A DNA stretch of 64,000 nucleotides from Arthrobacter pascens. Its GTDB lineage: Bacteria; Actinomycetota; Actinomycetes; Actinomycetales; Micrococcaceae. The DNA lies in the NCBI RefSeq assembly GCF_030815585.1, contig NZ_JAUSWY010000001.1, positions 4,588,001 to 4,652,000 on the forward strand. The letters run 5' to 3'. Shown here piece after piece: positions 7,508 to 16,529 of the stretch; position 1 is the stretch's first letter, and every line of letters starts with the position of its first letter. Under the pieces are notes generated by a model, which saw only the letters and a program-made list of their open reading frames with translations, searched no databases and had not been told where the DNA came from. Position numbers and translations under genes: made by a program.

Positions 7508-8877
7508 CCTTGCTCGATCCGGTCTGGACCTCGCTCCTCTACCTCGCCGCCGCCGTGTTCTTCATCCTGGCCCTGCGCGGGCTGAGTTCGCCACGCACCG
7601 CCCGCCGCGGCAACCTGGTGGGCGCATTCGGTGCGCTGGTCGCCGTCGTGACCGTGTTCCTGTCCGCAAGGCTGGACAACATCCCCTGGATCATCGCTGC
7701 CATTGCCGTGGGCACAGCGGTTGCCGCTCCGGTGGCCCGGCGCGTGAAAATGACGCAGATGCCACAACTCGTGGCGCTCTTCAACGGCGTCGGCGGCGGG
7801 GCCGCAGCGCTGGTGGCGCTCCTGGAGCTCAGCCACAACGCGGACCCGTGGACGAGGCTTGCCATCGTCTTTACGCTGCTGGTGGGAGCCGTGTCCTTTG
7901 CCGGTTCCGGCGTCACTTTCGCCAAACTGCAGGAGCTCATGACCACCCGGCCCGTGGTGTTTCCCGGGCTTCCGGTGGTGATGGCCGCTGTGCTGCTCGC
8001 CGCAGTGGGCACCGCCGTTGCCGTAGTGCTGACCGGTTCCCTGGCGCTCGCCGTGCTGCTGATGGTGCTGGGCCTGGCAGCCGGGGTTCTGCTGGTACTG
8101 CCGGTGGGCGGCGCGGACGTGCCAATCGTGATCTCTCTCCTGAACGCCTTCACGGGCCTGGCTGTTGCGGCGTCCGGCGTGGTGCTGGGCAACGTCCTTC
8201 TGGTGGTGGCGGGCACGCTGGTGGGCGCGTCCGGTACCATCCTGACCCGGGCCATGGCGGCGGCCATGGGCCGCAGCGTCGCCGGCATCCTGTTCGGCGC
8301 CTTCCGGGGAGGCTCGACGGCGGGGTCCACCGCCGTGAGTGAGCGTCCCGTCAGGTCCTCCAGCCCGGAGGACGTTGCCGTGCTCCTGGGCTACGCGCAA
8401 CGGGTCATCATTGTGCCCGGCTACGGGCTGGCTGTGGCCCAGGGCCAGCACACCGCGGCCGAACTGGCCTTGGCCCTGGAGGCCCGCGGCATCGAGGTGG
8501 ACTTCGCCATCCACCCCGTGGCCGGCCGGATGCCGGGGCATATGAACGTGCTCCTGGCCGAGGCCAACGTGCCCTATGAATCCCTCAAGGAGATGGGCGA
8601 GATCAACTCCGAGTTCAGGACGGCGGATGTGGCGCTGGTGGTGGGCGCCAACGATGTGGTGAACCCGGCCGCCAAGACCTCCTCCGGCTCGCCGATCTAC
8701 GGCATGCCCATCCTTGAAGTGGCTGACGCGCGGCAGGTGATTTTCCTGAAGCGCTCCATGCGGCCGGGGTTCGCGGGGATCGAGAACGAGCTGCTGTACG
8801 AGCCGCAGACCTCGCTGCTCTTCGGGGACGCCAAGGATTCCCTGGCCAAGGTGCTGGGCGCGGTCAAGGCGCTGTAG
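7504..8877 (+). CDS. pntB: NAD(P) transhydrogenase, beta subunit
   Basis: A 457-residue protein with roughly nine transmembrane helices (domain II), then the NADP(H)-binding domain III from about residue 280. Domain III motifs are plain: VPGYGLAVAQGQHTAAEL, HPVAGRMPGHMNVLLAEA, VVGANDVVNPAA and KRSMRPGFAGIENELLY. The GTG start overlaps the previous stop. No strong terminator was found directly after the stop. Confidence 0.94.
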   Translation: MTLLDPVWTSLLYLAAAVFFILALRGLSSPRTARRGNLVGAFGALVAVVTVFLSARLDNIPWIIAAIAVGTAVAAPVARRVKMTQMPQLVALFNGVGGGAAALVALLELSHNADPWTRLAIVFTLLVGAVSFAGSGVTFAKLQELMTTRPVVFPGLPVVMAAVLLAAVGTAVAVVLTGSLALAVLLMVLGLAAGVLLVLPVGGADVPIVISLLNAFTGLAVAASGVVLGNVLLVVAGTLVGASGTILTRAMAAAMGRSVAGILFGAFRGGSTAGSTAVSERPVRSSSPEDVAVLLGYAQRVIIVPGYGLAVAQGQHTAAELALALEARGIEVDFAIHPVAGRMPGHMNVLLAEANVPYESLKEMGEINSEFRTADVALVVGANDVVNPAAKTSSGSPIYGMPILEVADARQVIFLKRSMRPGFAGIENELLYEPQTSLLFGDAKDSLAKVLGAVKAL

Positions 8878-9280
8878 CCTCGCGGAGCCAGGAACCTGCC
8901 TCCCGGCTAACGCGGCACCCCAATGCCATTCAGGAAATACTTCCCATGCCGCGGGAGAGCCGAAACTGGTCCGTCTTTTGTTCGGAATCCCTTATATATG
9001 GCGTCGTCCGTCGTCCCTCTTAGGGTGCCCAGGGCGCTGCCGGGGTGGTGACGGGAAAGGGACCTGACGGGAACCTCTGTGCGAAGCGTTTGCGGGGCTA
9101 GAGTGAGTGTTACACCGTGGTCGGTGTTCTGTTCGCGGACGCTCCAAGGTTGTTTAGGTATCTGCAAATTAATCAACGTGTGGTGTCGCCGTTGATAGGT
9201 GGCAGCCAGCTGTTCGTTGATCCTAACGACCTCCCGGTTCCTGCCGGCGGCTCCGGATGCTAGCAGGGTCGGGGGGGCCA
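8878..9280. other. Intergenic region with one small inverted repeat
   Basis: About 400 bases without a convincing gene. It is locally less GC-rich (for example around 8990 and 9150-9180), as expected for a promoter region. It holds the inverted repeat ACACCG-TGGT-CGGTGT at 9112-9127. This could be an operator for the downstream signalling gene. A minus-strand open frame here has no recognisable domain or start signal. Confidence 0.5.
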
Positions 9281-11770
9281 ATGCCTGTAGAGAAGCACGA
9301 TGATCTGGTGATGCAGTCGCTGCTGCTGGAGGAAATCGGGCAGTCGGTGATTGGCCTCAACACCGCATGGCAGGTGACGTATTGGAACCGTGCCTCGGAG
9401 CGGCTGTACGGTTTCCCGTCCGCGGAAGTCCTTGGTCGGAGAATAACCGAGCTGGGAATCATAGCGGTACCGGAGGTGCCGGGGCAGGAAGCGACCCGTC
9501 AGGAGATAGCGGACGGGATCGCCGCCGGCCGGGGCTGGGCCGGTGAGTTCTGGATGCGGCACCGGACGGGACGTGAATTCACGGTTTATGCCACCCTCAG
9601 CCCTGTCCGGGGCATACATTCCATGCCCGTCGCGGTGGTCGCCGTGTCCAGGGACATCACTGATCGCGAGCGTAGTGGGGCCACCTTGAGGGCGGTGTCG
9701 GCGATGGTGGAATCCTGTGGGGACGCGATCATCGGCGCGGACATGATGGGGATCATAACCATCTGGAACGCCGGAGCCACACGGATGTTCGGCTGGAGTG
9801 CCGGTGAGGCCGTGGGCCAAAGCCATCGGTTTCTGACCGACCGGACGGATGAGGAGTCGCGACTGGTGATCGCCGCCCAGCTGGCCAGCGGGGCGTACGT
9901 GACGGGGGTTGAAGCCCGCTCGAGGCACAGGGACGGCTCGGTTGTGGAGGTTTCCTTGACCCTGTCTCCCATGTACGGGTCCGACGGGCTGCAGATGGGG
10001 ACATCGGCAATTGCGCGCGACATTACCGAGCTGAAACGTCTGCGGTTCGCCGCCGCCGCCGACCTTGAACGCCTCGTCGCCGCACAGGAAATGGTTCACG
10101 TGGGCAGCGTCGAACACGACATTATTTCGGACCGGTGGTCACACTCGGATGAATACGCCCGAATCTACGGCCTCGCCCCGGGCGAACTGGTCTCCAGGAA
10201 ACAGTCTCTGGCCTTGGTCCATCCCGAGGACCTGGAGTTGATCCAGGCAGCGCGGAGGGCCCTTGACTCCGGCACGAAGCGAGTTGAGTACGAGTTCCGC
10301 ATCATCAGGGCCGACGGCAAGCTTCGGTGGATGCAATCCCGGGCCATGATGACCCACGACCCCATCAGCGGGGCACCCTTGCGTTTCCTGGCCACGGTCA
10401 TGGACATTACTGACCGCAAAGACGCCGAACAGGTTCTTGAATGGCAGGCCCGCCACGACGCATTGACTGGTCTGCCAAACAGGTATCTGCTTACCGACGT
10501 CCTACAGGGCCTGCTGGGACGGGCATCCCGGCGGGTGGTAGTGATGTTCGTGGACGTCGATCGGTTCAAGCTCATCAACGACGGCATCGGGCACGCCGCC
10601 GGGGACGCTCTCCTGATCCTGCTCGGTGAGCGGCTCCGGACCGCCGTCCGCCCGAACGACACCGTGGGCCGTTTCGGCGGCGACGAGTTCGTCATAGTCT
10701 GCGAGAACGTGGGTACCCGCGACGCCGCCGCGGCGGCAGAACGTATCAGGACCGCGACCCGGCGGCCATTTGAAATTGACGGACGGAAAATCTTCCTTAA
10801 CGTCAGTGTCGGGATCGCGGTCTCGGGTCCGGGAGATACCGCGGAATCGTTGATGCACGGCGCGGACACGGCCATGTATGAAGCCAAGGCCGCTGGCGGA
10901 GACGGTTCGATGGTTTATGACTCACGCACCACCGGGCAGGCGGCCGGGCGCCTGGACCTGCAGTCTGACCTGCGCGTGGCCTTGGAACGGGATGAACTGT
11001 TCCTGGAGTACCAACCGATCATTGAACTGGACACGGAACGAGCGGTCGGATTAGAGGCGCTGCTGCGCTGGCAACATGGTGAACACGGTCTGATCATGCC
11101 CGACACGTTCATCTCCATCGCCGAGGAGACAGGTCTTATCGTTCCGATCGGAACCTGGGTGCTCAACAAGGCACTGGCCCAGGTCCAGCGATGGCGTTCC
11201 ACTGTTCCGGGAGCCGGGAACCTCTCGGCCGCGGTGAACATTTCGGCCCGTCAGCTCGTGGCCCCGGACTTCCCGGAAATCGTGCACGCGGCGGCTCGGG
11301 CGGCGGGCATTGATCCAGCGGCGGTGAATCTGGAAATCACCGAAACCGTGCTGATGGAGCAACCCGAGCTGCCGTTGGAGATCCTGCACCGGCTGCACGA
11401 CCTCGGTGTCGGGCTCTCCATCGATGACTTCGGCACCGGCTACTCCTCGCTGAGCTACCTCAAATGGATGTCCGCCCGGACCCTGAAAATCGACCGGACC
11501 TTCGTTGAGGTGCTCGGCAGCGACCCCAACGGGGCCTCTATCATCGAACTGATCCTCGGCATGGCACGCACCCTCGACCTGGTGGTGATCGCAGAAGGAG
11601 TCGAAACCCATGACCAACTCGCCGAACTTCGCCGCCTCGGCGTCCGCCATGCCCAGGGCTACCTCTGGAGTAAGCCGATGCCAGCTGGCCGGGTCCCGGA
11701 CTGGCTGCAGTCCGGGACTGTGCCTACGGAAGAACCGGCGAACGGGAAGCCACAAACAACCGCTCCCTAA
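9281..11770 (+). CDS. PAS-GGDEF-EAL cyclic-di-GMP signalling protein
   Basis: About 829 residues, cytoplasmic, with no transmembrane segment seen. Three PAS-type sensor domains occupy roughly 10-130, 140-265 and 270-395 (the third resembles PAS_3). The diguanylate cyclase domain has an intact GGDEF at 466-470, and the phosphodiesterase domain starts with LEALLRW (EAL at 592-594). Later EAL residues are also present: NLEITETVLM, DDFGTGYSS, KIDRTF and AEGVET. Both halves therefore look catalytically competent. ATG 9281 was chosen because a G-rich run lies just upstream; ATG 9257 would add eight residues. No transmitter or receiver partner is adjacent. Confidence 0.92.
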   Translation: MPVEKHDDLVMQSLLLEEIGQSVIGLNTAWQVTYWNRASERLYGFPSAEVLGRRITELGIIAVPEVPGQEATRQEIADGIAAGRGWAGEFWMRHRTGREFTVYATLSPVRGIHSMPVAVVAVSRDITDRERSGATLRAVSAMVESCGDAIIGADMMGIITIWNAGATRMFGWSAGEAVGQSHRFLTDRTDEESRLVIAAQLASGAYVTGVEARSRHRDGSVVEVSLTLSPMYGSDGLQMGTSAIARDITELKRLRFAAAADLERLVAAQEMVHVGSVEHDIISDRWSHSDEYARIYGLAPGELVSRKQSLALVHPEDLELIQAARRALDSGTKRVEYEFRIIRADGKLRWMQSRAMMTHDPISGAPLRFLATVMDITDRKDAEQVLEWQARHDALTGLPNRYLLTDVLQGLLGRASRRVVVMFVDVDRFKLINDGIGHAAGDALLILLGERLRTAVRPNDTVGRFGGDEFVIVCENVGTRDAAAAAERIRTATRRPFEIDGRKIFLNVSVGIAVSGPGDTAESLMHGADTAMYEAKAAGGDGSMVYDSRTTGQAAGRLDLQSDLRVALERDELFLEYQPIIELDTERAVGLEALLRWQHGEHGLIMPDTFISIAEETGLIVPIGTWVLNKALAQVQRWRSTVPGAGNLSAAVNISARQLVAPDFPEIVHAAARAAGIDPAAVNLEITETVLMEQPELPLEILHRLHDLGVGLSIDDFGTGYSSLSYLKWMSARTLKIDRTFVEVLGSDPNGASIIELILGMARTLDLVVIAEGVETHDQLAELRRLGVRHAQGYLWSKPMPAGRVPDWLQSGTVPTEEPANGKPQTTAP

Positions 11771-11906
11771 AGGCGTCCCGTGGCCTCTGCGATTGGGCTA
11801 GCGGCGACTTCGACCCGGAAAGCGACGGACGCTCGCCGTCCGGATTCCCGGAAAATAGCAAGTATGCTTACTTCCAAGGCGCACTTTCCCCTCACCGAAG
11901 GACATC

Positions 11907-12833
11907 ATGACAGCCAACAGCTCCGCCCCTGCTAAGCGTGCGGCCGTCATCATCAATCCTGCCAAGCCGGTGGACATCGATGTGCGTGGACTAATGGCCA
12001 AGCACTGCGAGAACAACGGCTGGGGCCAGCCCATCTGGCTTGAGACCACCAAGGAGGACCCCGGCGTCGGCCAGGCGAAGGAGGCACTCAAGCAAGGGGC
12101 CGACGTCGTTATCGCCGCCGGCGGCGACGGCACCGTGCGATGCGTGGCTGAAGTCCTCTCCGGCACCGATATCCCGCTGGGCCTGGTCCCGCTGGGCACC
12201 GGAAACCTGCTCGCCCGCAACCTGGGTATGGACGTCACGGACGTGGAGGGTGCCATCGAGGGCGCGCTGGTTGGTTGGGAGCGCAAGATCGACGTGGTGC
12301 GCGCGGTCCGCAACGACCCGGACAGGGAGCAGTTCTTCCTGGTCATGGCCGGCGTTGGCTACGACGCCACCATCATGGCCGACACCGACGAGGACCTCAA
12401 GGACAAGGTGGGCTGGCTGGCCTACGTGGACGCCGGGATCAGGAACCTGCCGGGCAAGCCGGTCAAAGCCACTATCGTGATCGACGGCAAGTCCGTGGTG
12501 CACCGCCGGGTCCGCAGCGTGATGGTGGGGAACTGCGGCAAGGTCCAGGGCGGTCTGGAGATCTTCCCCGATGCCGCGGTCAACGACGGCCTCCTCGACG
12601 TGGTGGTCCTGGCACCACGGGGAAAGTTCGGCTGGTTCTCCGTCATCGCCGGCATGATTGCCAATGGAAAAAGTAAGGACACTTCCGTTGAATACTTCCA
12701 GGGCAAATCCGTGGAGATCACCCTGGAACACAATGAGGACTACCAGCTCGACGGCGACCACGAGGGCGAAGGCAAGCATGTCCTCATGACCATCGAGCCG
12801 GACGCTCTGACCATCCGGATGGCGGCAAACTGA
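11907..12833 (+). CDS. Diacylglycerol kinase-family lipid kinase
   Basis: A 308-residue DAGK catalytic-domain protein. The nucleotide-binding motif AAGGDGTVRCVAEV lies near residue 70 and PLGTGNLLARNLG near residue 95. These match bacterial DgkB/YegS-type kinases that phosphorylate diacylglycerol or related lipids at the membrane surface. The C-terminal domain has the usual beta-sandwich with EIFPDAAVNDGLLDVVV. The ATG has a good GAAGGA ribosome site. Single gene, convergent with the ACT-domain gene. Exact lipid substrate is not deducible. Confidence 0.9.
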   Translation: MTANSSAPAKRAAVIINPAKPVDIDVRGLMAKHCENNGWGQPIWLETTKEDPGVGQAKEALKQGADVVIAAGGDGTVRCVAEVLSGTDIPLGLVPLGTGNLLARNLGMDVTDVEGAIEGALVGWERKIDVVRAVRNDPDREQFFLVMAGVGYDATIMADTDEDLKDKVGWLAYVDAGIRNLPGKPVKATIVIDGKSVVHRRVRSVMVGNCGKVQGGLEIFPDAAVNDGLLDVVVLAPRGKFGWFSVIAGMIANGKSKDTSVEYFQGKSVEITLEHNEDYQLDGDHEGEGKHVLMTIEPDALTIRMAAN

Positions 12834-12893
12834 CCGGCTCACCAACCGTGGCTACACGCAGGCGGGATGCCTACCGAATCACAGTCGGGGTTT

Positions 12894-13739
12894 CTAGGGC
12901 ATTCGGCCGTCTGGCACAGCGCGGTGCGAGAGGATCTCGGCGAGTTCCGCCAGCCGGTGTGCCCTGGCTGACTCGGCGGGCGTAAACGGTTCGCCGGTGC
13001 GTGCGAAGGTGATGGGTCCGTGCCAGGCGGTGGGGATCTTCAGGCGCGTCCCGGCGTCGTCCGATTCCTGTGTGGTGTTCTCAGCAGGCGGGACGATCCG
13101 GGCCCGCAGCAGCTCGGCCACCGCGAGCGGCAGTTCGTCAGGGGCGTCGGCGATCCGGGCCGCGAGGCTCAGCGCCTTGGTCTGCCCGTCCGCCATGGCC
13201 AGGGCGGTGGTGGGCCACACGTGGGAGCGCGTGCCGCCGCCGTCGTGCAGCGCCTCCAGGAGCTGCCGTTCGCTGAGGTTTCCGGGGGCCGAGAGCACAA
13301 ACTCGTCCAGCACCCCGCCCGCCACCGGGTGGACATGGATGCTCAGGATGTTGGTGTCCAGGCGGGCCAGCGCCTGGGTGATCTTCTGCAGGGAGCCGGG
13401 CCGGTCCCGCAGGACCGTTCGTGCCCGCCACAGTGCCGGCGCCAGGCCCAGCCGCTTGCGGTGGCGCAGGGCCGGGGCGTGCAGCCAGCCCCGCAAAACG
13501 CGGGCAGCCGAGGGCTCCGCCACCCAGATCACCAGGACGGTGGCGGTGAGGGTGAGGACCAGCACTTTGGCCAGATAGGGCAGGTGGGTTTCCACCACCA
13601 CGGCGTGGACCAAGAGTTCGATCGGGAGCATCACGGCCACATTGGCCAAGGTCAGTCGGGTCTTGGTGGGTTCCGGCATCAGGCCGCAGACCTCGCAGCT
13701 CAAGTCAGCCGCGGCAGGGTTCCTTGCAGTGGGCTTCAT
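12894..13739 (-). CDS. Membrane protein with ACT domain
   Basis: About 281 residues. A short N-terminal region contains CEVC (15-18), followed by two hydrophobic helices (about 30-48 and 56-75). A cytoplasmic ACT domain begins near 105 (RTVLRDRPGSLQKITQALARL). ACT domains bind amino acids or other small ligands; no catalytic domain is visible, so a regulatory or sensing role is inferred. The C-terminal part resembles a degenerate acetyltransferase fold only loosely and is left unassigned. ATG at 13739 was chosen; an upstream start would run into the divergent promoter of the IclR gene. Confidence 0.75.
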   Translation of the reverse strand: MKPTARNPAAADLSCEVCGLMPEPTKTRLTLANVAVMLPIELLVHAVVVETHLPYLAKVLVLTLTATVLVIWVAEPSAARVLRGWLHAPALRHRKRLGLAPALWRARTVLRDRPGSLQKITQALARLDTNILSIHVHPVAGGVLDEFVLSAPGNLSERQLLEALHDGGGTRSHVWPTTALAMADGQTKALSLAARIADAPDELPLAVAELLRARIVPPAENTTQESDDAGTRLKIPTAWHGPITFARTGEPFTPAESARAHRLAELAEILSHRAVPDGRMP

Positions 13740-13837
13740 GTCTAAAGGATCCCGTGGCGCTGTTTCGGTGGCGTTGCCCCGCCGTTCCGATCGTGCGAAC
13801 GGTGCCTGAACCAGCTCGTGTAATCTAGGCCAATAAA

Positions 13838-13852
13838 TACCATTCAATGGAA
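13838..13852 (+). promoter_or_regulatory. Candidate IclR operator before the IclR gene
   Basis: The near-palindrome TACCATTCAATGGAA has the same half site (AATGGAA) and 15-bp size as the palindrome before pobA at 14623. It overlaps the region just upstream of the IclR start, consistent with autoregulation. Confidence 0.6.
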
Positions 13853-13861
13853 GCGGCAGTG

Positions 13862-14605
13862 ATGGCCAATTCAGTCTCCGGAGACTCCGTAGTGGACCGC
13901 GTGGTCCGCGTGATCTCGGCTTTCCCCGAAGGCGTCACCAACCTGCCGCTCTCCGAACTGGCTACCCGCGCAGGACTTCCGCTCACCACGGCCCATCGGC
14001 TGGTCCGGCAGCTCGCGGCCCACGGACTGCTGGAGACGGGAGCGGGCGGGACGGTTCGGCTGGGTCTGCGGCTGTGGGAGCTGGTGAACCGTAATTCGCC
14101 CACGGTGGGATTGCGGCAGGCTGCCGTGCCGTTCATGGAGGACATCCAGCAGGTCCTCCACCAGAATGTGAACCTGGCCGTCCTGGAGGGGTGGGAAGCG
14201 CTCTTCGTCGAGCGGCTGTCCCGCCGCGGGTCGGTGGCGAACCGGGCCAGGGTGGCCGGCAGGATGCCTGTCCATATCTCGTCCGCCGGACTGGCGCTGA
14301 TGGCCCACCAGGACAAGTCGCTGCAGGCAGAGTACCTGCAGCAGTTTTCGGATCCGGCGGAAAGGGTGACGGCGGGCGCCCTGCGTGCCCTGCTCAGCGA
14401 GACGGCCCATCAAGGATTTGCGCAGCTGGAGGGCGTGGTGGATCCGGACACCTGGGGCATTGCCGTTCCCGTGCTGGATCGGCGGCAGCACGCAGTGGCG
14501 GCTCTCGGCGTCGTGGTTCCTTTGCGTGAGATGCGCCTCCAGGCGCTGGTTCCGGCGCTGCAGACTGCCGCTCGGGGCATCGCCCGTGGGCTTTCCGATT
14601 CGTGA
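13862..14605 (+). CDS. IclR-family regulator, probable regulator of pobA
   Basis: About 247 residues with an N-terminal winged helix (LPLSELATRAGLPLTTAHRLV) and an IclR ligand domain (HISSAGLALMA, LEGVVDPDTWGIAVPVL). ATG 13862 was chosen because GGAAGCGG lies just upstream; ATG 13847 sits inside the candidate operator and has no ribosome site. It lies directly before pobA in the same direction, and matching palindromes precede both genes. A PobR-like role in sensing 4-hydroxybenzoate is inferred from this context. Confidence 0.85.
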   Translation: MANSVSGDSVVDRVVRVISAFPEGVTNLPLSELATRAGLPLTTAHRLVRQLAAHGLLETGAGGTVRLGLRLWELVNRNSPTVGLRQAAVPFMEDIQQVLHQNVNLAVLEGWEALFVERLSRRGSVANRARVAGRMPVHISSAGLALMAHQDKSLQAEYLQQFSDPAERVTAGALRALLSETAHQGFAQLEGVVDPDTWGIAVPVLDRRQHAVAALGVVVPLREMRLQALVPALQTAARGIARGLSDS

Positions 14606-14622
14606 CCGTTCCTAACGGTCGC

Positions 14623-14637
14623 TTCCGTTGAATGGAA
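14623..14637 (+). promoter_or_regulatory. Candidate IclR operator before pobA
   Basis: TTCCGTTGAATGGAA is a 15-bp palindrome with one mismatch. It shares its right half with the element at 13838 and lies about 100 bases before the pobA start, a position suited to activation or repression. Confidence 0.65.
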
Positions 14638-14738
14638 ATAGTCTTACGCGGGTCAGTCCTTCCGGCGGACACTGTTAGCCAGACGCACTAACCGGCCCCG
14701 CACCAGCCGCGGCCCCCGCAACGAAGCGAGAAACAGTC

Positions 14739-15926
14739 ATGGCAACACGCAAGATCATCACCACCCAGGTCGCCATCATGGGCGCCGGTCCCGCCGGCCT
14801 GATGCTCGCCCACCTGCTGGCCACAGCCGGCATCGACTCCACGGTGGTCGAAGTCCGCAGCCACAAGGACATCTCCGAAACGGTCCGGGCGGGCATCCTG
14901 GAGCACGGCACCGTGAACATGCTCGTGGACAGCGGCGTTTCCGACCGTGTTCTGCGCGACGGCGACCGGCACGACGGCATCGAGCTGCGGTTCAATGGCG
15001 AAAGCCACCGCATCGACTTCAAGGAACTCGTGGGGGAATCCGTCTGGCTGTACCCGCAGACGGACGTCTTCCTGGACCTTGCCGCCAGGCGGAAGGCCGA
15101 CGGCGGCGACGTCCGCTACAGCGTCACGGAGACTGCTGTCCATAACATTGAGGGCAAGCCGAAGGTCTGGTTCACGGACGCTGACGGCGTGGAGTACGAG
15201 ATCCAGGCCGAGTTTGTGGTGGGCGCGGACGGCTCACGAAGCCACTGCCGTTTCCAGGTCCCGGAAGCCCACCGCAAGTGGTATTTCCACGAATACCCCT
15301 TCGCTTGGTTCGGCATCCTGGCCGAGGCCCCACACAGCGCCGATGAACTGATCTATGCCAACTCGGCCAACGGGTTTGCCCTGATCAGCCAGCGGACCCA
15401 GACAGTGCAGCGGATGTACTTCCAGTGCAATCCCAAGGAAAACGTAGCGGATTGGGATGATGACAGGATCTGGGCCGAATTCCGCAGGCGCGTCAACGGC
15501 AACGGTTTTGAACTCAAGGAAGGCCCGGTCATCGACAAGATGGTCCTGCCGTTCCGCAGCTTCGTCCACACGCCCATGCGCCACGGCAACCTGTTCCTGG
15601 CAGGCGACGCCGCCCACACCGTCCCGCCCACCGGCGCCAAGGGCCTCAACCTGGCGATCCACGACGTCAAGGTGCTGTTTGAAGGACTGGACAGCTACTT
15701 CCGCTCCGGTTCCACGCAGCTGCTGGACTCCTTCAGCAGCCGTGCCCTGGATCGCGTGTGGAAGGCCCAGCAGTTCTCCTACTGGATGACCACCATGCTG
15801 CATACACCGGTTGACGCGGACGATTTCTCGCGGGCCCGCCAGCTTGGGGAACTGAACTCAGTGGTCTCCTCCAGGCATGGCATGGCCTACCTGGCCGAGG
15901 CGTACACGGGCTGGCCGTCCCTCTAA
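14739..15926 (+). CDS. pobA: 4-hydroxybenzoate 3-monooxygenase
   Basis: Class A flavoprotein monooxygenase of 395 residues, the normal length for PobA. It hydroxylates 4-hydroxybenzoate to protocatechuate using NAD(P)H and oxygen. The FAD motif is MGAGPAGLMLAHLL near residue 14; the second FAD motif is GDAAHTVPPTGAKGLNLA near residue 286. The segment HKDISETVRAGILEHGTV and RFNGESHRIDF match the substrate-binding region of the PobA family. Preceded by its likely IclR regulator. Its product enters the pca pathway at the left of the window (protocatechuate dioxygenase is not in view). Confidence 0.94.
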   Translation: MATRKIITTQVAIMGAGPAGLMLAHLLATAGIDSTVVEVRSHKDISETVRAGILEHGTVNMLVDSGVSDRVLRDGDRHDGIELRFNGESHRIDFKELVGESVWLYPQTDVFLDLAARRKADGGDVRYSVTETAVHNIEGKPKVWFTDADGVEYEIQAEFVVGADGSRSHCRFQVPEAHRKWYFHEYPFAWFGILAEAPHSADELIYANSANGFALISQRTQTVQRMYFQCNPKENVADWDDDRIWAEFRRRVNGNGFELKEGPVIDKMVLPFRSFVHTPMRHGNLFLAGDAAHTVPPTGAKGLNLAIHDVKVLFEGLDSYFRSGSTQLLDSFSSRALDRVWKAQQFSYWMTTMLHTPVDADDFSRARQLGELNSVVSSRHGMAYLAEAYTGWPSL

Positions 15927-15933
15927 AGGTCCT

Positions 15934-16473
15934 TCAGCCGGCGAGCAGCCTTCGGATCGCCGCTGCGGTGGAGGCGGGGTCCGGGTCCTCAGCGCGCCGG
16001 GCGGTGAGCTGATGCAGCAGGAGGCCGTCGCTGTAGTCCACCACATCGCGGGCGCGGGCCGCTGCGTCCGGAATTCCCAGGCCCGCCAACGTCTGTTCCA
16101 GGCCGACCAGCAGCCTGAAATGACCAGCTGTCACGGACTCAGGCCGGTCCAGAGACATTGCCAGGCGTGCCCGGGTGAGCGTGGCGTGCTGTTCCATCAG
16201 GGCAAAGATCAGTCCCGTGACCTGTTCGGCCACTTCACCCACGTCCTCGGGCGGTCCGGCTGGGCCTAACCGCTGAAGCAGCTCAACATCCAGCTGTTCC
16301 AGCCGTTCCGCCACGGCGTCCACCAGGGCGGCCCGATTGCGGAAGTAGTTCGACGTCGTGCCTTCAGCCACCGCGGCGGCAGCGTCTACTGCCCGGTGCG
16401 TAAGGCCTTTCAGGCCCGTCTGCGCCACCACGGCCAGGGCAGCATCAGATAGCTGGGTGCGTCGGAGGGGCAT
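15934..16473 (-). CDS. TetR-family regulator
   Basis: About 179 residues. The N-terminal HTH reads QLSDAALAVVAQTGLKGLTHRAVDAAAAVAEGTTSNYF-like, including the typical GTTSNYFRNRAALV recognition stretch. The rest is a helical ligand domain. ATG 16473 was chosen; a longer frame would read through the divergent promoter. It diverges from a flavin monooxygenase with a perfect palindrome between them, so it probably represses that gene and itself. Confidence 0.88.
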   Translation of the reverse strand: MPLRRTQLSDAALAVVAQTGLKGLTHRAVDAAAAVAEGTTSNYFRNRAALVDAVAERLEQLDVELLQRLGPAGPPEDVGEVAEQVTGLIFALMEQHATLTRARLAMSLDRPESVTAGHFRLLVGLEQTLAGLGIPDAAARARDVVDYSDGLLLHQLTARRAEDPDPASTAAAIRRLLAG

Positions 16474-16504
16474 AGCGGAAAGTCTAACCCGGCTCTTCCC
16501 CTGC

Positions 16505-16518
16505 ACTACAAATGTAGT
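16505..16518 (+). promoter_or_regulatory. TetR operator in divergent promoter
   Basis: The perfect palindrome ACTACA-AA-TGTAGT lies between the TetR gene and the monooxygenase. It abuts a -10-like TAGAAT (16518-16523) that is only seven bases before the monooxygenase ATG, so binding would block the promoter. Confidence 0.75.
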
Positions 16519-16529
16519 AGAATTCCTGC

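Noticed and set aside
8907..9281. A 124-codon minus-strand frame in the gap after pntB
   Set aside because: No ribosome site, no domain, and it spans the promoter region and start of the GGDEF-EAL gene.
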